Shown here one piece after another: positions 37,329 through 46,460 of a stretch of DNA of 64,000 nt (positions are counted from its first letter, which is position 1; every line of letters starts with the position of its first letter). The DNA is taken from NCBI RefSeq assembly GCF_001514495.1, contig NZ_BCNM01000001.1:806001-870000 (forward strand). The letters run 5' to 3'. The notes under the pieces are model-generated. The model was not told where the DNA came from. It saw only the letters and a program-made list of their open reading frames with translations, and made no database searches. The position numbers were made by a program, and so were the translations under genes. Origin of the DNA: Paenibacillus pabuli NBRC 13638. GTDB taxonomy: Bacteria; Bacillota; Bacilli; Paenibacillales; Paenibacillaceae.

Positions 37329-38954
37329 ATGAGAAGAAAAGTGTTAGCTACGAGTTTGATGATCCTGTTATTAGGTACGACGATCCTGGGGTGTTCGTCC
37401 GGAGACAGTAAAACGGGCGATGCTGATAAAGGGACACCAAGCGGATCAACGGAAGCAACTACCTATCCGATTCAAACGGATAAGACGCTTACGTACTGGG
37501 GTGAAATTAACGGAAACCTGATCGGGGTCAAAAATTCGCACAACGAAATTCCATTCTTTCAGAAATGGCAGGAAAAAACCGGCGTACCACTCAAATTCAC
37601 GGCACCACCGACAGGGCAGGTCAGAGAATCCTTTAACGTGATGCTGGCATCCGGGGATTTGCCGGACATGCTGGAGTACAATTTCATCGGAGATTTCCCC
37701 GGTGGACCAGAGAAAGCCATCAATGATGGTTACATCCTCAAGCTGAACGATCTGATTGACCAGTATGCTCCGAATCTGAAGAAATACCTGCAGGACAATC
37801 CGGACATCGACAAGATGGTCAAAACGGACAATGGCAGCTACTATGTATTCCCGTTCGTTCGAGGAGATGAGTACCTGCGTGTCTTCCAGGGTCCAATTAT
37901 TCGTAAGGATTGGCTGGATGAGCTGGGACTGCCGGTTCCGGAAACGATTGATGAGTGGACTACAACCCTGAGAGCTTTTAAAGAGAAAAAAGGCGCATCC
38001 GCTCCGTTCTCTGTAGTAAGTAAGCCACGATTCTTTAACGATTCCGGTAATGGTGCGTTCCTGGGGGCCTTTGGTGTAAACCGAGGATTCTATCAGGAAG
38101 ACGGGCAGGTCAAATTTGGTCCTGCGGAAGAGGGTTTCAAAGAATACTTGGCGTTATTCCAGGAATGGTACAAAGAAGGTTTGATTGATAAAAACATCTC
38201 GACGGCTGATACCAAATCCGTTGACGGTAACCTCGCTTCTGGCGCTACGGGCGCTAGTGTCGGTAACGCAGGCGGAGGGATCGGCAAATGGCAGCCGCTC
38301 GTAGAAGCAAATGATCCGGATGCCGTTCTGGTCGCTGCACCCTATCCGGTGCTTAACAAAGGTGATATTCCTAAATTCGGCCAGCTTAATCAGGGTTATG
38401 CCTCGGAAGGGACGGTTGCCATCACGACGGCAGCCAAGGACCCGGAACTTGCCGTTCGCATGCTGGATTACGGCTACAGTGAGGAAGGGCACATGTTCTT
38501 CAACTTCGGTGAAGAGGGTGTCAGCTATAACATGGAAGGCGATTATCCGAAATTCACGGATTTGCTGCTGAAGAATCCGGATAAACTCGCTCCTGCACAA
38601 GCGATTTCATTATATGCCCGCAGCAGCTATAACGGTCCATTCGTTCAAGATAAACGGTATGCCGAGCAGTTCTTTGCATTACAAACCCAGCGCGATGCCA
38701 TTGAGGTATGGAAGAATACACAGGCCGCCAAATATAATCTGCCTTCAATCACACCTACACCTGAAGAGAGCTCCGAATACGCGACCATCATGAATGATAT
38801 CAACACACTCGTCGATGAGATGACCATCAAGATCATTCTGGGCAACGAACCGGTGGATCAGTTCGAGAGCTATGTCGCGAAAATGAAATCGTTACATCTG
38901 GATCGAGCGATTGAAATCCAAACCGCAGCACTCGAACGCTACAACAACCGGTAA
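37329..38954 (+). CDS. sugar ABC transporter solute-binding lipoprotein 1
   Basis: A 541-residue extracellular binding protein anchored by lipid. Signal peptide with lipobox LGTTILGCSS (Cys22). The mature part has the large type-1 binding-protein blocks of the LipO/YtcQ group: LPDMLEYNFIGDFPGGPEKA, QGPIIRKDWLDELGLPVPET and TINDLVDEM-like C-terminal helices. AAAGGTGGAGG precedes ATG 37329. It is the first gene of the importer operon, with two permeases downstream. A close paralogue is encoded at 44616. The ligand is probably an oligosaccharide with unsaturated uronic acid, from the neighbouring GH88 enzyme. Confidence 0.92.
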   Translation: MRRKVLATSLMILLLGTTILGCSSGDSKTGDADKGTPSGSTEATTYPIQTDKTLTYWGEINGNLIGVKNSHNEIPFFQKWQEKTGVPLKFTAPPTGQVRESFNVMLASGDLPDMLEYNFIGDFPGGPEKAINDGYILKLNDLIDQYAPNLKKYLQDNPDIDKMVKTDNGSYYVFPFVRGDEYLRVFQGPIIRKDWLDELGLPVPETIDEWTTTLRAFKEKKGASAPFSVVSKPRFFNDSGNGAFLGAFGVNRGFYQEDGQVKFGPAEEGFKEYLALFQEWYKEGLIDKNISTADTKSVDGNLASGATGASVGNAGGGIGKWQPLVEANDPDAVLVAAPYPVLNKGDIPKFGQLNQGYASEGTVAITTAAKDPELAVRMLDYGYSEEGHMFFNFGEEGVSYNMEGDYPKFTDLLLKNPDKLAPAQAISLYARSSYNGPFVQDKRYAEQFFALQTQRDAIEVWKNTQAAKYNLPSITPTPEESSEYATIMNDINTLVDEMTIKIILGNEPVDQFESYVAKMKSLHLDRAIEIQTAALERYNNR

Positions 38955-39010
38955 TTGTAAAAGGGGAGGGCACCAGCCCTCCCGATTGAAAAGAGGTGAA
39001 AAGGTACATC

Positions 39011-39934
39011 ATGAGCAATCGTCAATCCTTTAGAAGCCGGTTCGTGCGGGACTTCATGATGAACAAGTATTTGTACATCATGATGATTCCCGTTATTGGA
39101 TATTATTTAATATTTCATTACGGTCCGATGTACGGCGCAATTATTGCCTTTAAAGATTATTCTCCGATGAAGGGCATTTTGGGGAGTGATTGGGTTGGAC
39201 TGAAGCATTTTGAAGAGTTTTTCAACAGTTATTATTTCTTGCGTGTGCTGAAGAACACCCTTCTTATCAGTTTGTACACGCTGGTCTTTGAATTCCCCGC
39301 ACCGATCATTCTGGCGCTGCTCATCAATGAAGTACGCAAGCGCACGTTCAAGCGGGTCGTTCAGACGATAACGTATATGCCTTATTTCATCTCTCTCGTC
39401 GTCATATGCGGTATTATTACGGACTTCACGAACGCGGATGGTTTAATCAACCGTCTCATCATGATGCTCGGATACGACGGTCAGGCGATTCTGCAAAAGC
39501 CGGAGCTGTTCCGTCCGATCTATGTCCTGTCTGAAATATGGCAGCGGATCGGTTGGGAATCCATTATCTATATCGCTGCATTGATGAGCATCGACTTGGA
39601 GCAGTATGAAGCTGCAAAGATCGACGGAGCGAGCCGTCTCAAGCAAATGTTTCACATTACACTGCCCGGATTGCTGCCTATTATTACGATCATGTTCATT
39701 CTCCGGATGGGTAATATGCTGAATGTCGGGTTCGAGAAAATCATTCTCCTTTATAATCCGGTGACCTATGAAACAGCTGATGTCATCTCCTCCTTCGTAT
39801 ATCGAAAGGGATTGTTGGAGTTCGGATGGAGTTACAGCTCGGCAGTCGGTCTATTTAACTCGGTGATCAATCTCGTTCTTCTGATTTCGGCGAACTATAT
39901 CAGCCGCAGAGTGAGTCAAAACAGCTTATGGTGA
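39011..39934 (+). CDS. sugar ABC transporter permease 1 (LplB-like)
   Basis: A 307-residue inner-membrane permease with six predicted helices. The cytoplasmic EAA loop that contacts the ATPase reads EQYEAAKIDGASRLKQMFHI-TLPGL. It resembles LplB/YtcR-type permeases. ATG 39011 is preferred; GTG 38996 in the same frame is an alternative. It forms a heterodimer with the next gene product, whose start is about 10 bp after its stop. No ATPase gene is nearby, so a shared multi-sugar ATPase of the MsmX type encoded elsewhere is expected. Confidence 0.92.
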   Translation: MSNRQSFRSRFVRDFMMNKYLYIMMIPVIGYYLIFHYGPMYGAIIAFKDYSPMKGILGSDWVGLKHFEEFFNSYYFLRVLKNTLLISLYTLVFEFPAPIILALLINEVRKRTFKRVVQTITYMPYFISLVVICGIITDFTNADGLINRLIMMLGYDGQAILQKPELFRPIYVLSEIWQRIGWESIIYIAALMSIDLEQYEAAKIDGASRLKQMFHITLPGLLPIITIMFILRMGNMLNVGFEKIILLYNPVTYETADVISSFVYRKGLLEFGWSYSSAVGLFNSVINLVLLISANYISRRVSQNSLW

Positions 39935-39944
39935 GGTGGTAACT

Positions 39945-40826
39945 TTGATTAAGGAAAGCGGTTGGTTTGACCGAGTCTTTACGATTTTGAATTATACATT
40001 TCTAATCCTGCTTGTCATCGTCACATTGTATCCGCTGCTCTACGTGTTATTTGCGTCCTTAAGTGATTCGGCGCAGCTGTTAGCAAACAAAGGTCTCCTG
40101 TGGAAACCGGTCGGGTTTAGTCTGGAAGCTTACAAGAGCGTACTAGCCAATCCAGGTATTGCCACAGGTTTCCGTAATACATTGTTTATTCTTGTGTTCG
40201 GCGTCATCGTCAACCTGTTCATGACTGCGCTTGGTGCGTATGTGCTCTCCCGTAAAAACGTAATGTGGAACAAGGTGTTCATGTTCTTTATCGTGTTCAC
40301 GATGTTCTTCGGCGGCGGGTTGATTCCACTATACCTGGTTGTAAAAGGCGTTGGCCTGTTAGATACATTGTGGTCGACCATTCTGCCTTTTGCCATCAGC
40401 ACATTTAACCTGATCATCATGCGAACGTCATTTATGGGCATACCGGACAGCCTGGAAGAGTCGGCCAAGATTGATGGGGCCAATCACTTCACCATTTTGT
40501 TCCGTATTATTATTCCGTTGTCCATGCCAGTCATTGCCGTGATGATTCTGTATTACGCGGTCGATAAGTGGAACGGGTGGTTCTATGCATCTGTGTTTAT
40601 CAAAAGCCGAGAACTGTTCCCATTGCAATTGGTGCTGCGTGAGATTCTGATCGCCAATTCTACAGAGAGCATGTCGGCCGGTGCATCGGCTGGGGATCGC
40701 TTCCAGATCGGGGAAACCATCAAGTATGCGACGATTATGGTAGCGACGATACCAATCCTGTGCATCTATCCGTTTTTGCAGCGCTTTTTCGTGAAAGGTG
40801 TCATGGTTGGTTCATTGAAGGGTTAA
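39945..40826 (+). CDS. sugar ABC transporter permease 2 (YtcP/LplC-like)
   Basis: A 293-residue permease with six predicted helices. The EAA loop is DSLEESAKIDGANHFTILFR and the C-terminus ends FLQRFFVKGVMVGSLKG, typical of the YtcP group. TTG 39945 has GAGGTGG at good spacing; GTG 39936 is an alternative. It partners the preceding permease. Confidence 0.92.
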   Translation: MIKESGWFDRVFTILNYTFLILLVIVTLYPLLYVLFASLSDSAQLLANKGLLWKPVGFSLEAYKSVLANPGIATGFRNTLFILVFGVIVNLFMTALGAYVLSRKNVMWNKVFMFFIVFTMFFGGGLIPLYLVVKGVGLLDTLWSTILPFAISTFNLIIMRTSFMGIPDSLEESAKIDGANHFTILFRIIIPLSMPVIAVMILYYAVDKWNGWFYASVFIKSRELFPLQLVLREILIANSTESMSAGASAGDRFQIGETIKYATIMVATIPILCIYPFLQRFFVKGVMVGSLKG

Positions 40827-40865
40827 ACCAGAGAATCGAAGAACGGTAAGGAGGTATGACGTTAC

Positions 40866-41987
40866 ATGAGCGTATTAAATGAAGTGAACAAGGACGTATG
40901 GGATCAGATCAAGAGTAAAGCCGATCAGATGCTTGCTGCCATAGGTGAAAAGTCTCCGCATGTCGCTGGAGCAAATGGCATCTATGACGATATGAGAATT
41001 GATTGGTGGACCTCAGGATTCTGGCCGGGGATGTTATGGATTGTGTACGATATGACGGGTGATGAGACGTATAAAGAGGCTGCATGGAATTGGGATGAGC
41101 GGCTATCGGAACGGTTTCTCGAAAATAACTACTTTGATCACGACGTGGGCTTTCATTTCCTGCCTACGGCCGTCATCAAATACAAGCTCACCGGAGATGC
41201 CGATGCCGCAAGGCGTGCCTTATTTGCCGCGAACTTCCTGGCTGGACGCTTTAATACCAAAGGCAGCTTCATCCGGGCCTGGAATGGAGACATGCTGGGC
41301 TGGTCGATCATCGACACCATGATGAACCTGTCCTTGCTCTTCTGGGCATCTGAGGAAAGTGGAGATCTTCGTTTCAGCCATATCGCCAAAGCTCATGCGG
41401 ATATGGTCATGAAGCAATTTGTGCGGGAAGATGGTTCTGTGCATCATATCATTCGCTTTGATCCCGAGACAGGTGAACGTGCAGAAGCGATAGGGGGTCA
41501 GGGAGCGGCGCCGGATTCGGCATGGAGTCGGGGAGCGGCGTGGGCTTTATATGGATTAACGAATACGTATCGATATACAGAGGACCCGGCTTATCTGGAT
41601 GCTGCACAGCGCGTCGCGAACTTCTTCATTTCCAGCCTGCCTGAGGATCACGTTCCGCATTGGGATTTCCGTGCTGAGCCCGAGGAAGGGGAGGAGATTC
41701 CACGAGACAGCTCGGCTGGTGCAATAGCTGCTTCTGGACTGATTGAACTTGCAGATGTACTTCCTGAACCGGAGGGCAGACTCTATGCAACCGTAGCCAA
41801 ACGTATCCTGAGTTCCCTGCGGGATCATTATGGAACCTGGGATCTTCCTGAGCACGAAGGTATGCTTCTCAAGGGAACCGGACATAAACCGGCAGGTCAG
41901 AACGTGAACGTCTCACTCATATACGGTGACTATTTCTACGTTGAGGCGAGTGCCAAATTAAACGGATGGAAGCATCGTATTTTCTAA
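40866..41987 (+). CDS. GH88-type unsaturated glucuronyl hydrolase
   Basis: A 373-residue cytosolic alpha6/alpha6-barrel enzyme that removes 4,5-unsaturated uronic acid from the non-reducing end of oligosaccharides made by polysaccharide lyases, by hydration of the double bond. GH88 features: DWWTSGFWPGMLWIVYD, the Asp region FDHDVGFHFLP (equivalent to Asp88 of Bacillus UGL), IIDTMMNLSLLFWAS (Asp149 region) and SRGAAWALYGLTNTYRY. No signal peptide, which agrees with uptake of the substrate by the importer encoded just upstream (39 bp). GAGG upstream of ATG 40866. GH105 is related, but the motif set favours GH88. Confidence 0.88.
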   Translation: MSVLNEVNKDVWDQIKSKADQMLAAIGEKSPHVAGANGIYDDMRIDWWTSGFWPGMLWIVYDMTGDETYKEAAWNWDERLSERFLENNYFDHDVGFHFLPTAVIKYKLTGDADAARRALFAANFLAGRFNTKGSFIRAWNGDMLGWSIIDTMMNLSLLFWASEESGDLRFSHIAKAHADMVMKQFVREDGSVHHIIRFDPETGERAEAIGGQGAAPDSAWSRGAAWALYGLTNTYRYTEDPAYLDAAQRVANFFISSLPEDHVPHWDFRAEPEEGEEIPRDSSAGAIAASGLIELADVLPEPEGRLYATVAKRILSSLRDHYGTWDLPEHEGMLLKGTGHKPAGQNVNVSLIYGDYFYVEASAKLNGWKHRIF

Positions 41988-42066
41988 AAATGCTCTAAGA
42001 AAATTTCGAAAACATTCTCATCTATTCAAAAATGAATTCAAATAAATACGCGTTTTGGCCCAGAAT

Positions 42067-42096
42067 GCCCGGTAGACGAAAGTGGTCTATTCGGGC
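42067..42096 (+). terminator. hairpin after the importer/GH88 operon
   Basis: Arms GCCCGGTAGAC and GTCTATTCGGGC (one mismatch region) with a short loop. The T-run is weak, so termination is likely partial. Confidence 0.55.
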
Positions 42097-42235
42097 TATT
42101 TGCGCTTGATTTGACGGGGATCCTCAGTACTTGCCACCCTTTTTGTCAATCGAATTGAACTTTTTATCTATATCCCAATCGCGCTCTTGCCGTTATAATA
42201 AATTCCTGATCCAAACATAGACAATCTACGAAGAG

Positions 42236-44596
42236 TTGGGTGATGAGCTGTTGCTAAACATTCGATATTTGTGGCAAAAACGAGAAAGCATAATTGTGAC
42301 CTGGCTTGTCTCTTACAGTGCTGTTTTGATTGTGCCGATTCTGATCAGTCTGGTTATTTACATGCAAGCGAATGAGACATTGAAGAGTGAAATACATCGG
42401 GCCAACGATTCCTTATTGAAGCAGATGCGATATACGATCGATACACAAGTTGATCTTATGAAGCGGTTAAACATGGAGATGACGTGGAGCCCAAATCTGC
42501 AAACACTGATGTATTCCAATCAGCCCGCCAAAGAGGCGCCGTACACGGCTTACCAACTGGTAAAGGAACTTCGTCTCTATAAAACATCATACGCATCCAT
42601 CGATGAATTCTACGTCGTGTGGAAAAAAGATCAATCCATTCTCCGTTCAGGTAATATTCGGGATATGCGAACGGCATTTCATACCCTACATAACACAGGT
42701 GCAATGTCTTTCGAAGCGTGGCGGGATCAGATTGTGGGTGCAGAGACGAATCAATTCGTTATACTGCCACATCAGAATGCAGCTCCGGCGGAGTCTTCCA
42801 TTGCGTACATTACACGTCTGCCTGATGATTTGAATGGTCAGGAGACCGGTACGGTTGTCGTCATGGCGGATACGCGAAGATTCCAGGAAGCAATTGAGAG
42901 CATTTCGGGTTTTAGTGATGCCACGCTGCTGATTCTGAACCAGAATAACGAGATTTTGATGAGCAATCATCCCGGATCGGAGGAATTGAAGCCATTCATG
43001 AATGGCAATCAGGTTCAATTGGATAACGCCAGGGTTGGCAAGTCGGAGATGTTCTACATGGACTCCTCGGCATCCGATCTGAAATACGCATTGATTATCC
43101 CCAGCAGTCTGTATTGGGAAAAGGCAGTGTATGTACGCAATTTTACGTATATCAGTATCGTGGTGAGTCTCATTAGTGCGGGTGTACTGACCTGGTTCTT
43201 CATGCGCCGGAATTACTCCCCAATCCAACAGCTCGTGGAATCACTAAAAGACAAAAATACGCAGAACGAACCCGCTGATCGAAATGAACTTCGGTTTATT
43301 CAGAAGGTCATCATGAACACACGATCGGAAAAGAACGAGATTGCCCAGCAGCTGCAGAAACATCAGCAGGTGCTGCGCTCCAATATGATTAATCGGCTTC
43401 TGAAAGGCAAACAGGATACGCTCGTGCCTTATGAAGATGCATTCCGTTCCTTTCATATGCCGCTCTATTCAAGTGAGTTTGCTGTTATCCTATTTGTCAT
43501 CGAAAATGAAGAGAATCTCTATGGAAAGCTGCCGGGCATTGATATCAACGAACGAAACAAATTGATCCATCTCATTATTTCCAATGTGGTTGAAGAACTG
43601 GCTTCAGAGCGTCAGCACGTCGGATATGTCGCAGAAGTTGATGATATGATGATCTGCCTTGTAAATATGAAAGCGGATTCTTCGGATTGGAACCAGGATC
43701 TTCATCACATTGCGGCCGAAGCACAGCGCTTTCTGGAGCGCTATGATATGGAACTGACAATCTCTATCAGTGGACGCCATACGTCGTGGATTGGTATCGC
43801 AGAAGCCTACCAGGAAGCGGTAGATGCGATGGAATACAAAATGGTGCTTGGCAAGAAAGGCATTATTACTTATGGCGATATACGCAGCGAAGCGATGGGG
43901 GATGACCCGTTTGGTTATTACTATCCGCTTCAGGTAGAACAGCAGCTTCTTAATTTTATCAAAGCGGGAGATACCGACCAAGCCAGTGCTTATATGAATG
44001 AGATTACAGAGCGAAATTTTGTTAAACCGATTATGTCGCTTACACTCGCACGTTGCCTGATTTTTAACCTGGTAGGTACAATGATTAAGGCAATCAATGA
44101 TCTGGGGGACAGAGATAATAACATGCTAACCCATTACCCGCATCGGATTGATGATATTCTCGCCGGGGATACCATTCAGGAGATGCAGGAGGCTTTGCAG
44201 AACTTGCTTGAAGAGGTATGTGCCTATGCCACCGACAAGCGCGCAACCAATGTGTCACAAGAACGCGAGGATTCCCTGCGTCATCTCAGCACCCAAGTGA
44301 CTCAATATATTGAGAGTAACTATACGGACGTGAATTTGAACGTCAACGCAATTGGTGAACATTTTGAGCTTAAGGGCAGTTATCTGTCCAAACTCTTCAA
44401 GAATCAGACCGGTGAGGGGCTGTTGGACTGCATTCATAAGTGCCGTATCCGACAGGCTAAAGAAATGATTGAGCATAAACAGGAATCCATTACCGAAATA
44501 TCCCGATTGGTCGGGTATAACGATGCAGCAACTTTCATCCGGGTATTCAAGAAATACGAAGGCATTACGCCCGGTAAATATAAAGAAATCAGTTGA
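42236..44596 (+). CDS. membrane-bound AraC-family regulator with extracellular sensor domain
   Basis: A 786-residue one-component sensor-regulator. TM1 is at about 20-43 (IIVTWLVSYSAVLIVPILIS). An extracellular Cache-like region (about 45-295) is followed by TM2 (FTYISIVVSLISAGVLTWFF), a cytoplasmic linker with a degenerate receiver/GGDEF-like portion, and a C-terminal AraC domain with VNAIGEHFELKGSYLSKLF and SITEISRLVGYNDAATFIRV ending YEGITPGKYKEI. Such proteins sense a sugar-bound binding protein or ligand outside and activate importer operons. TTG 42236 is the furthest start; its ribosome binding site is weak, so TTG 42251 is possible. It lies between the two solute-binding protein genes. 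Confidence 0.87.
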   Translation: MGDELLLNIRYLWQKRESIIVTWLVSYSAVLIVPILISLVIYMQANETLKSEIHRANDSLLKQMRYTIDTQVDLMKRLNMEMTWSPNLQTLMYSNQPAKEAPYTAYQLVKELRLYKTSYASIDEFYVVWKKDQSILRSGNIRDMRTAFHTLHNTGAMSFEAWRDQIVGAETNQFVILPHQNAAPAESSIAYITRLPDDLNGQETGTVVVMADTRRFQEAIESISGFSDATLLILNQNNEILMSNHPGSEELKPFMNGNQVQLDNARVGKSEMFYMDSSASDLKYALIIPSSLYWEKAVYVRNFTYISIVVSLISAGVLTWFFMRRNYSPIQQLVESLKDKNTQNEPADRNELRFIQKVIMNTRSEKNEIAQQLQKHQQVLRSNMINRLLKGKQDTLVPYEDAFRSFHMPLYSSEFAVILFVIENEENLYGKLPGIDINERNKLIHLIISNVVEELASERQHVGYVAEVDDMMICLVNMKADSSDWNQDLHHIAAEAQRFLERYDMELTISISGRHTSWIGIAEAYQEAVDAMEYKMVLGKKGIITYGDIRSEAMGDDPFGYYYPLQVEQQLLNFIKAGDTDQASAYMNEITERNFVKPIMSLTLARCLIFNLVGTMIKAINDLGDRDNNMLTHYPHRIDDILAGDTIQEMQEALQNLLEEVCAYATDKRATNVSQEREDSLRHLSTQVTQYIESNYTDVNLNVNAIGEHFELKGSYLSKLFKNQTGEGLLDCIHKCRIRQAKEMIEHKQESITEISRLVGYNDAATFIRVFKKYEGITPGKYKEIS

Positions 44597-44615
44597 TTGG
44601 AAAGGAGACCGGAAC

Positions 44616-46265
44616 ATGAACGTAAAAAGGACGTTGGCATTTATAGCAAAGGTGACAGGATTCATCCTGCTGCTGGGCATGCTGGCTGCTTGCGATCAGA
44701 ACGGGACCGATTCGGATACCAAGCTGGATGAACGTTCCGGCTCATCAGAGTTCCAGACCGTTTCAATTGCTGCTCCCAATAACGATGGGAAATTGACCTA
44801 CTGGGCAGAATTGAATGGCAATGCAGCAAGCATTAAGTCCAGCTTCAATGAAGTTCCTTTTTTTCAGGAATGGCAGCGGAGAACCGGAGTCAACCTTCAA
44901 TTCATCCGGCCACCCGCCAATCAGGCCAAAGAAGCGATTAATGTGCTGCTTACATCCGGGGAACTGCCGGATATGATTGAATACGAGTGGAGCAATTATC
45001 CCGGTGGGCCGGAGAAAGCGATCAAAGACGGATATATTTTGCGATTAAACGATGTTATTGATCAATACGCACCTCATCTGAAGCAGTACCTGACCGAGCA
45101 TCCCGACATTGATATGCAGATTCGCACAGCGAGTGGAAGTTATTACGCGTTTCCCTTTATTCAGGGAGATGATAAGCTGCGAACCTATCAAGGGCCGATT
45201 ATCCGAAAAGACTGGCTGGATGAGCTTGGACTCGATGTACCGACTACGATCGACGAATGGCATACGATGCTTCAGGCATTTAAGGACAAGAAGGGAGCTG
45301 AAGCTCCGCTTACTTTCCTCGGTGTTCCAAATCCGTTGTTTGGTATTGAAGGCGGCGGTTTTATTGGCGCTTTTGGCATTAAAAAGGGATTTTACGTGGA
45401 AGATGGCCAAATTAAGTTTGGGGCACAGGAACCTGAATATAAGCAGTTTCTTTGTTTATTTCGTGAATGGTATGCGGAAGGACTCATTGACAAGAATCTG
45501 GCTGCCGTCGATTCGGAGACTCAGGATACCAACATGACTACAGGACGCAGCGGCGCGAGTATCTGGAATGCAGGGGCGGGGATCGGCACATGGTTACCTA
45601 TCTTGCAGGAGGCGGACCCTCATGCAAAACTTGTACCAGCACCATATCCTGTTATGAACAAAGGAGATCGCCCGAAGTTTGGTCAACTTGCTCCCGCAAT
45701 CGGTTCCAGTGGAGTCGCCATATCCAGCAACAGTCGTCATGTAGAAGAAGCAGCACGGATGCTGGACTACGGGTATGGGCCTGAGGGACATTTACTGTTC
45801 AACTTTGGCATTGAAGGTGTCAGTTTTGAGATGAAAGACGGGTATCCGGCGTATACGGAAACTATTTTGAAAAACCCGGATAAGTGGTCCCCGGCCCAAG
45901 CGCTTGCGATGTACACCAGAGCGAGTTATTTCGGTCCTTTTGTGCAGGATACGCGATATATGGAACAATATTATATTTTGCCGGAACAGAAAGAGGCGGT
46001 GCAGTTATGGTCCAGCACGGATGCTGTTCTGCATCAGGTGCCGACTCTGCCCAAAACCGAGAAAGAAAGCACGGAGATGTCAGTCATCATGCAGGAAGTG
46101 AACAAAGTGGTGGACGAGATGTCGCTTAAAATCATTTTTGGTATTGAGCCGGTGGATGCCTACGATACGTACGTCGAGCAAATCAAGTCATTACAGATTG
46201 ATCGCGCGATTGAGATTCAGCAGCAGGCTTTAGAGCGGTATAATCGTGCTGTATCCTCTAAATAA
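44616..46265 (+). CDS. sugar ABC transporter solute-binding lipoprotein 2
   Basis: A 549-residue lipoprotein closely related to the one encoded at 37329 (shared blocks YPGGPEKAIKDGYILRLND, QGPIIRKDWLDELGLDVP, PEGHLLFNFGIEGVSFEM). Lipobox LLGMLAACDQ. AAAGGAG precedes ATG 44616; the frame is open further upstream but overlaps the regulator gene. It has no permeases of its own, so it may deliver a second ligand to the same permeases or act with the membrane-bound regulator as a signal receptor. It is 20 bp after the regulator stop, so the two are co-transcribed. Confidence 0.9.
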   Translation: MNVKRTLAFIAKVTGFILLLGMLAACDQNGTDSDTKLDERSGSSEFQTVSIAAPNNDGKLTYWAELNGNAASIKSSFNEVPFFQEWQRRTGVNLQFIRPPANQAKEAINVLLTSGELPDMIEYEWSNYPGGPEKAIKDGYILRLNDVIDQYAPHLKQYLTEHPDIDMQIRTASGSYYAFPFIQGDDKLRTYQGPIIRKDWLDELGLDVPTTIDEWHTMLQAFKDKKGAEAPLTFLGVPNPLFGIEGGGFIGAFGIKKGFYVEDGQIKFGAQEPEYKQFLCLFREWYAEGLIDKNLAAVDSETQDTNMTTGRSGASIWNAGAGIGTWLPILQEADPHAKLVPAPYPVMNKGDRPKFGQLAPAIGSSGVAISSNSRHVEEAARMLDYGYGPEGHLLFNFGIEGVSFEMKDGYPAYTETILKNPDKWSPAQALAMYTRASYFGPFVQDTRYMEQYYILPEQKEAVQLWSSTDAVLHQVPTLPKTEKESTEMSVIMQEVNKVVDEMSLKIIFGIEPVDAYDTYVEQIKSLQIDRAIEIQQQALERYNRAVSSK

Positions 46266-46460
46266 ATCCTTATATTGTATAAAATGGGCATTAAAGTGTC
46301 GTTTTTGTTGATGTAATTTCGTTCCCTCATGCTCTACAATCGGTTATGACATGCTGAGTTGGCATGCACATAACTCTTGCTTGAGCAGGATCGGAGGTGA
46401 CTACAGGGTTTCTTGAAACCGCTCACATACTCTGAAATCCAAAAGGAGGAGAACGAAAGC

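Noticed and set aside
42194..42199. TATAAT before the membrane-bound AraC regulator
   Set aside because: A good -10 hexamer, but no -35 box at 16-18 bp. Not enough for a promoter call.
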